Origin: Clostridia bacterium
GTDB taxonomy: Bacteria; Bacillota; Clostridia; Oscillospirales; Acutalibacteraceae
Direction of reading: 5' to 3'
NCBI GenBank assembly: GCA_900771185.1
Contig: CAAGND010000040.1
Location: forward strand, 1 to 7,923
Length of the DNA stretch: 7,923 nt
The notes below the pieces were generated by a model. The model was not told the origin of the DNA. It saw nothing but the letters and a program-made list of their open reading frames with translations, and made no database searches. Below are positions 6,295 through 7,923 of the stretch, piece after piece. The position numbers and the translations under genes were made by a program. The stretch's first letter is position 1; every line of letters starts with the position of its first letter.

Positions 6295-6810
6295 TTATGC
6301 GCCCTGTTCAGGCATTGTTATTTCATCGTCTATTTTTGTCACGCCGTCCGTGCCTATCTCATGCAGCGCAGGCAGGAAGAACAGACCCGGCGCTCTGCCC
6401 GATGGGAAGAGATCAAGCAGCGGAACCATGACAAAAGCACGTTCAAGTATCCTCGGATGGGGAAGCATCAGCGCGAAGCTCTCGCTTTTGACCCCCTCAT
6501 ACAGCAGCAGGTCGAGGTCGAGCACCCTCGGCCCGTCCTTGATTGTCCTCACTCGCCCGTAAGCGCCCTCAATGCCGAGGCACGCGCCCAAAAGCATTGC
6601 CGCTGACAGCTCGGTTTCAACGGTTATCACCGCATTGTAAAACATCGCCTGCGGCTCATAGCCGACCGGTCTTGTCTCATAGACGTGGGAACATGCCGTT
6701 ATTTTTGTTTTCGGCAGGCGGGATAGCGATCTTACCGCGCCGTTTATATTTTTGAGCCTGTCCCCCATATTTGAGCCTATACCTATTACAGCCTGCATAT
6801 AATTTGCCAT
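6295..6810 (-). CDS. folK: 2-amino-4-hydroxy-6-hydroxymethyldihydropteridine diphosphokinase (HPPK)
   Basis: A 171-residue HPPK, which transfers pyrophosphate from ATP to 6-hydroxymethyl-7,8-dihydropterin, the step before dihydropteroate synthase in folate synthesis. Diagnostic motifs in order are GIGSNMGDR (10-18), YETRPVGYEPQAMFYNAV (44-61), GRVRTIKDGPRVLDLDLLLY (85-104) with the Mg-binding aspartates D98 and D100, and LPHPRILERAFVMVPLLDL (116-134). The length is typical. It begins 60 nt after folB and ends 18 nt before the flavoprotein. The start is slightly uncertain: AAAGGA (6827-6822) is 11 nt from ATG 6810, longer than ideal, and the next ATG at 6798 has no ribosome binding site. The first Met is kept because it has the only plausible site. 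It is a separate gene here, not fused to folB or folP as in some bacteria. Confidence 0.96.
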   Translation of the reverse strand: MANYMQAVIGIGSNMGDRLKNINGAVRSLSRLPKTKITACSHVYETRPVGYEPQAMFYNAVITVETELSAAMLLGACLGIEGAYGRVRTIKDGPRVLDLDLLLYEGVKSESFALMLPHPRILERAFVMVPLLDLFPSGRAPGLFFLPALHEIGTDGVTKIDDEITMPEQGA

Positions 6811-6839
6811 TATTCTCTGATTCCTTTCGATATTTTATC

Positions 6840-6859
6840 CTCCCGCCCCCTTGCGGAAG
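6840..6859 (-). other. Intergenic hairpin between folB and folK
   Basis: On the minus strand, CTTCCGC (6859-6853) pairs with GCGGGAG (6846-6840) over 7 bp with one G-U pair and a 6-nt loop. The right arm runs into a GGGAGG sequence about 28 nt upstream of the folK start. There is no U-tract, so it is not a terminator; it might stabilise or process the mRNA or tune folK translation (inference). Confidence 0.35.
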
Positions 6860-6870
6860 TTACTGCCCCT

Positions 6871-7233
6871 TTAAGTTCTCGCGCGGGTTATCTCCACCGC
6901 GACATAATCAAATTCTGCCTTGATAGGCGCGTCCGGCTTTCTGCATCTCACAGTCACGCTGCACAGCGCCCCGAATTCATTGAGCAGTGCGTCAGCCACT
7001 CTGCCTGCCGCCCGTTCAATAAGCGCGTTCTTTTCGGCGGTGAAAACCCTCTTTGCGCATTTTATCATCTTCGCGTAGCTCACAGTATCCGCGATATCAT
7101 CGCTTTCACTCGCGCGCCCGAGCGATGTCTGTGCCTCAATGTCGAGCACAAAATACTGCCCGTCCTCCTGCTCCTCCGGATTGACACCGTGAAATGCAAA
7201 AATACGAAGTCCCTTTATGATAATTTTGTCCAC
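6871..7233 (-). CDS. folB: Dihydroneopterin aldolase
   Basis: A 120-residue dihydroneopterin aldolase, which splits 7,8-dihydroneopterin into 6-hydroxymethyl-7,8-dihydropterin and glycolaldehyde; family members assemble as octamers in the cytoplasm. Landmarks are IIIKGLRIFAFHGVNPEEQ (4-22) with the conserved HGV and E21, DIADTVSYAKM (46-56), LIERAAGRVADALL (71-84) with the pterin-anchoring glutamate E73, and CRKPDAPIKAEFDYVAVEI (97-115) with K99 as the expected catalytic lysine. The length matches the family. The start codon is GTG at 7233, supported by GGGGGAG (7245-7239) 5 nt upstream; no better start lies nearby. It follows folP after an unusually AT-rich 99-nt gap and precedes folK by 60 nt. 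Confidence 0.95.
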   Translation of the reverse strand: MDKIIIKGLRIFAFHGVNPEEQEDGQYFVLDIEAQTSLGRASESDDIADTVSYAKMIKCAKRVFTAEKNALIERAAGRVADALLNEFGALCSVTVRCRKPDAPIKAEFDYVAVEITRART

Positions 7234-7260
7234 TCAGGCTCCCCCTTTTTTCGCACTCAA

Positions 7261-7289
7261 ATTATATTTTACATCTATCAATGCATAAA
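7261..7289 (-). promoter_or_regulatory. Candidate internal promoter upstream of folB
   Basis: A perfect TATAAT on the minus strand (7266-7261) lies in the AT-rich folP-folB gap. The best -35 at 17 nt is TTTATG (7289-7284), only 3 of 6 to consensus. If active, folB, folK and the flavoprotein gene could be transcribed separately from folP, with a leader of about 20 nt. Confidence 0.4.
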
Positions 7290-7332
7290 ATAAGTCGATT
7301 TTACGAATTAACAAATATTTTATTTGCCACAT

Positions 7333-7923
7333 TTAGTTAACCGCCTTGACGGCATCCGCCACTCTTGCCGCCTGAACGGCTGAGTAAACGTCATGCACCC
7401 GTATTATATCGGCGCCGCTCATAATGGATATCGTGTGCGCCGCCACCGTTCCCGGATCCCTTTTTGCCGGATCCGTCTCGCCCGAAGCAGACGCAATCAC
7501 CCTTTTGCGGGAAGCCGCCGACATCAGAGCACAGCCGTCAATTCTTGTCTTCCCGGCATCTTTAATAAGCCTGAGATTGTCCTCATAGGTCTTTGCAAAA
7601 CCAATGCCGATATCAAAGCACAGACTCTCCCTCGGAATATCGAAGCGCGCCGCCGTCTCAAGCGCCGAGAGGAAAAAGTCCTTGACAGCCTTGACAACTC
7701 CCTGTTCGTATACGGGAAACGCATCCGCTCCCGCCGGGTTGTGCATGATTATCCAGCCCGCGCCGTATCGGCTCACCGTCCGCGCCATCTCCGGCGCCGC
7801 TTTTCCGCTGACGTCATTGATTATTGAAGCGCCGTTTTTGAGCGCCGTCTCGGCACATTCGGGATAGAAGGTGTCAACGCTTATCGGCACTTTTATTTTT
7901 CCTTTGAGAATGTTCAGCACAGG
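7333..7923 (-). CDS. folP: Dihydropteroate synthase, C-terminal part (5' end outside window)
   Basis: The last 196 residues of dihydropteroate synthase, which condenses 6-hydroxymethyl-dihydropterin diphosphate with p-aminobenzoate. The frame is open through the window edge (the first codon visible is CCT), so the GTG at 7920 is internal. Visible TIM-barrel motifs are PISVDTFYPECAETAL (13-28), GASIINDVSG (31-40), IIMHNPAG (58-65), CFDIGIGFAKTYEDNLRL (102-119), SAASRKRVI (135-143) and ADIIRVHDV (171-179). Two motifs differ from the common forms: DIGIGFAKT replaces DPGIGFGKT, and SAASRK replaces the usual GxSRK. The SRK and RVHDV phosphate- and pABA-contacting residues are kept, so the enzyme is probably active. 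The N-terminal pterin-loop motifs (GVTPDSFSDGG-like) lie outside the window. It heads the visible part of the folate cluster. Confidence 0.93.
   Translation of the reverse strand, partial: PVLNILKGKIKVPISVDTFYPECAETALKNGASIINDVSGKAAPEMARTVSRYGAGWIIMHNPAGADAFPVYEQGVVKAVKDFFLSALETAARFDIPRESLCFDIGIGFAKTYEDNLRLIKDAGKTRIDGCALMSAASRKRVIASASGETDPAKRDPGTVAAHTISIMSGADIIRVHDVYSAVQAARVADAVKAVN

Noticed and set aside
7312..7326. CAAATA-TTT-TATTTG inverted repeat as a folP terminator
   Set aside because: The stem is only 6 bp and AT-rich, and no U-tract follows on the minus strand.
7234..7332. Tetrahydrofolate riboswitch in the folate cluster
   Set aside because: The AT-rich gap shows no multi-helix conserved fold. 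Such an element would be expected ahead of the first gene of the cluster, which lies outside the window.
7393..7827. A 144-codon open frame on the + strand
   Set aside because: It is antisense to folP, which carries clear DHPS motifs throughout this stretch; the Arg-rich translation is typical of a shadow frame.

Overview
This window reads like mid-GC chromosomal DNA from an anaerobic Firmicute of the class Clostridia, most likely a gut Ruminococcaceae/Oscillospiraceae-type organism. The basis is strong purine-rich ribosome binding sites (AAGGAGG, GGAGG), Gram-positive style extended -10 promoters, a lipobox-bearing glycanase and clostridial-looking protein sequences. The genus is inference. 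I see no tRNA, rRNA, CRISPR array, insertion sequence or phage gene.

Layout. (1) 1-519 (+) is the 3' end of an unrecognised protein. It converges on a GNAT acetyltransferase (576-986, -) with a perfect 20-bp palindromic terminator between them. (2) Divergent from that GNAT is a secreted GH16-family beta-glucanase lipoprotein (1148-2194, +), closed by its own terminator and converging on a second GNAT (2239-2772, -). (3) Divergent again is a polytopic GT-C-type glycosyltransferase (2932-4089, +), then a YbaK/EbsC-type aminoacyl-tRNA deacylase (4253-4741, +) with its own promoter and a long terminator. (4) The rest is a leftward folate-biosynthesis cluster, in transcription order folP (partial, enters from the right edge), folB, folK and an FAD-dependent dehydrogenase of the COG2509 type (4876-6276).

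How the genes work together. FolB makes 6-hydroxymethyl-dihydropterin, FolK pyrophosphorylates it and FolP condenses it with p-aminobenzoate to give dihydropteroate: three steps of one pathway on one strand. The flavoprotein starts only 18 nt after folK and is probably co-transcribed; whether it has a folate-related job is unknown. The left half consists of short, independently transcribed units in alternating orientation with no visible shared pathway.

Novelty. Nothing here looks like an undescribed multi-gene system. The points most worth a second look are the FAD enzyme attached to the folate genes and its four-cysteine cluster, the four-cysteine insertion in the GH16 enzyme, and the variant DHPS motifs in folP.
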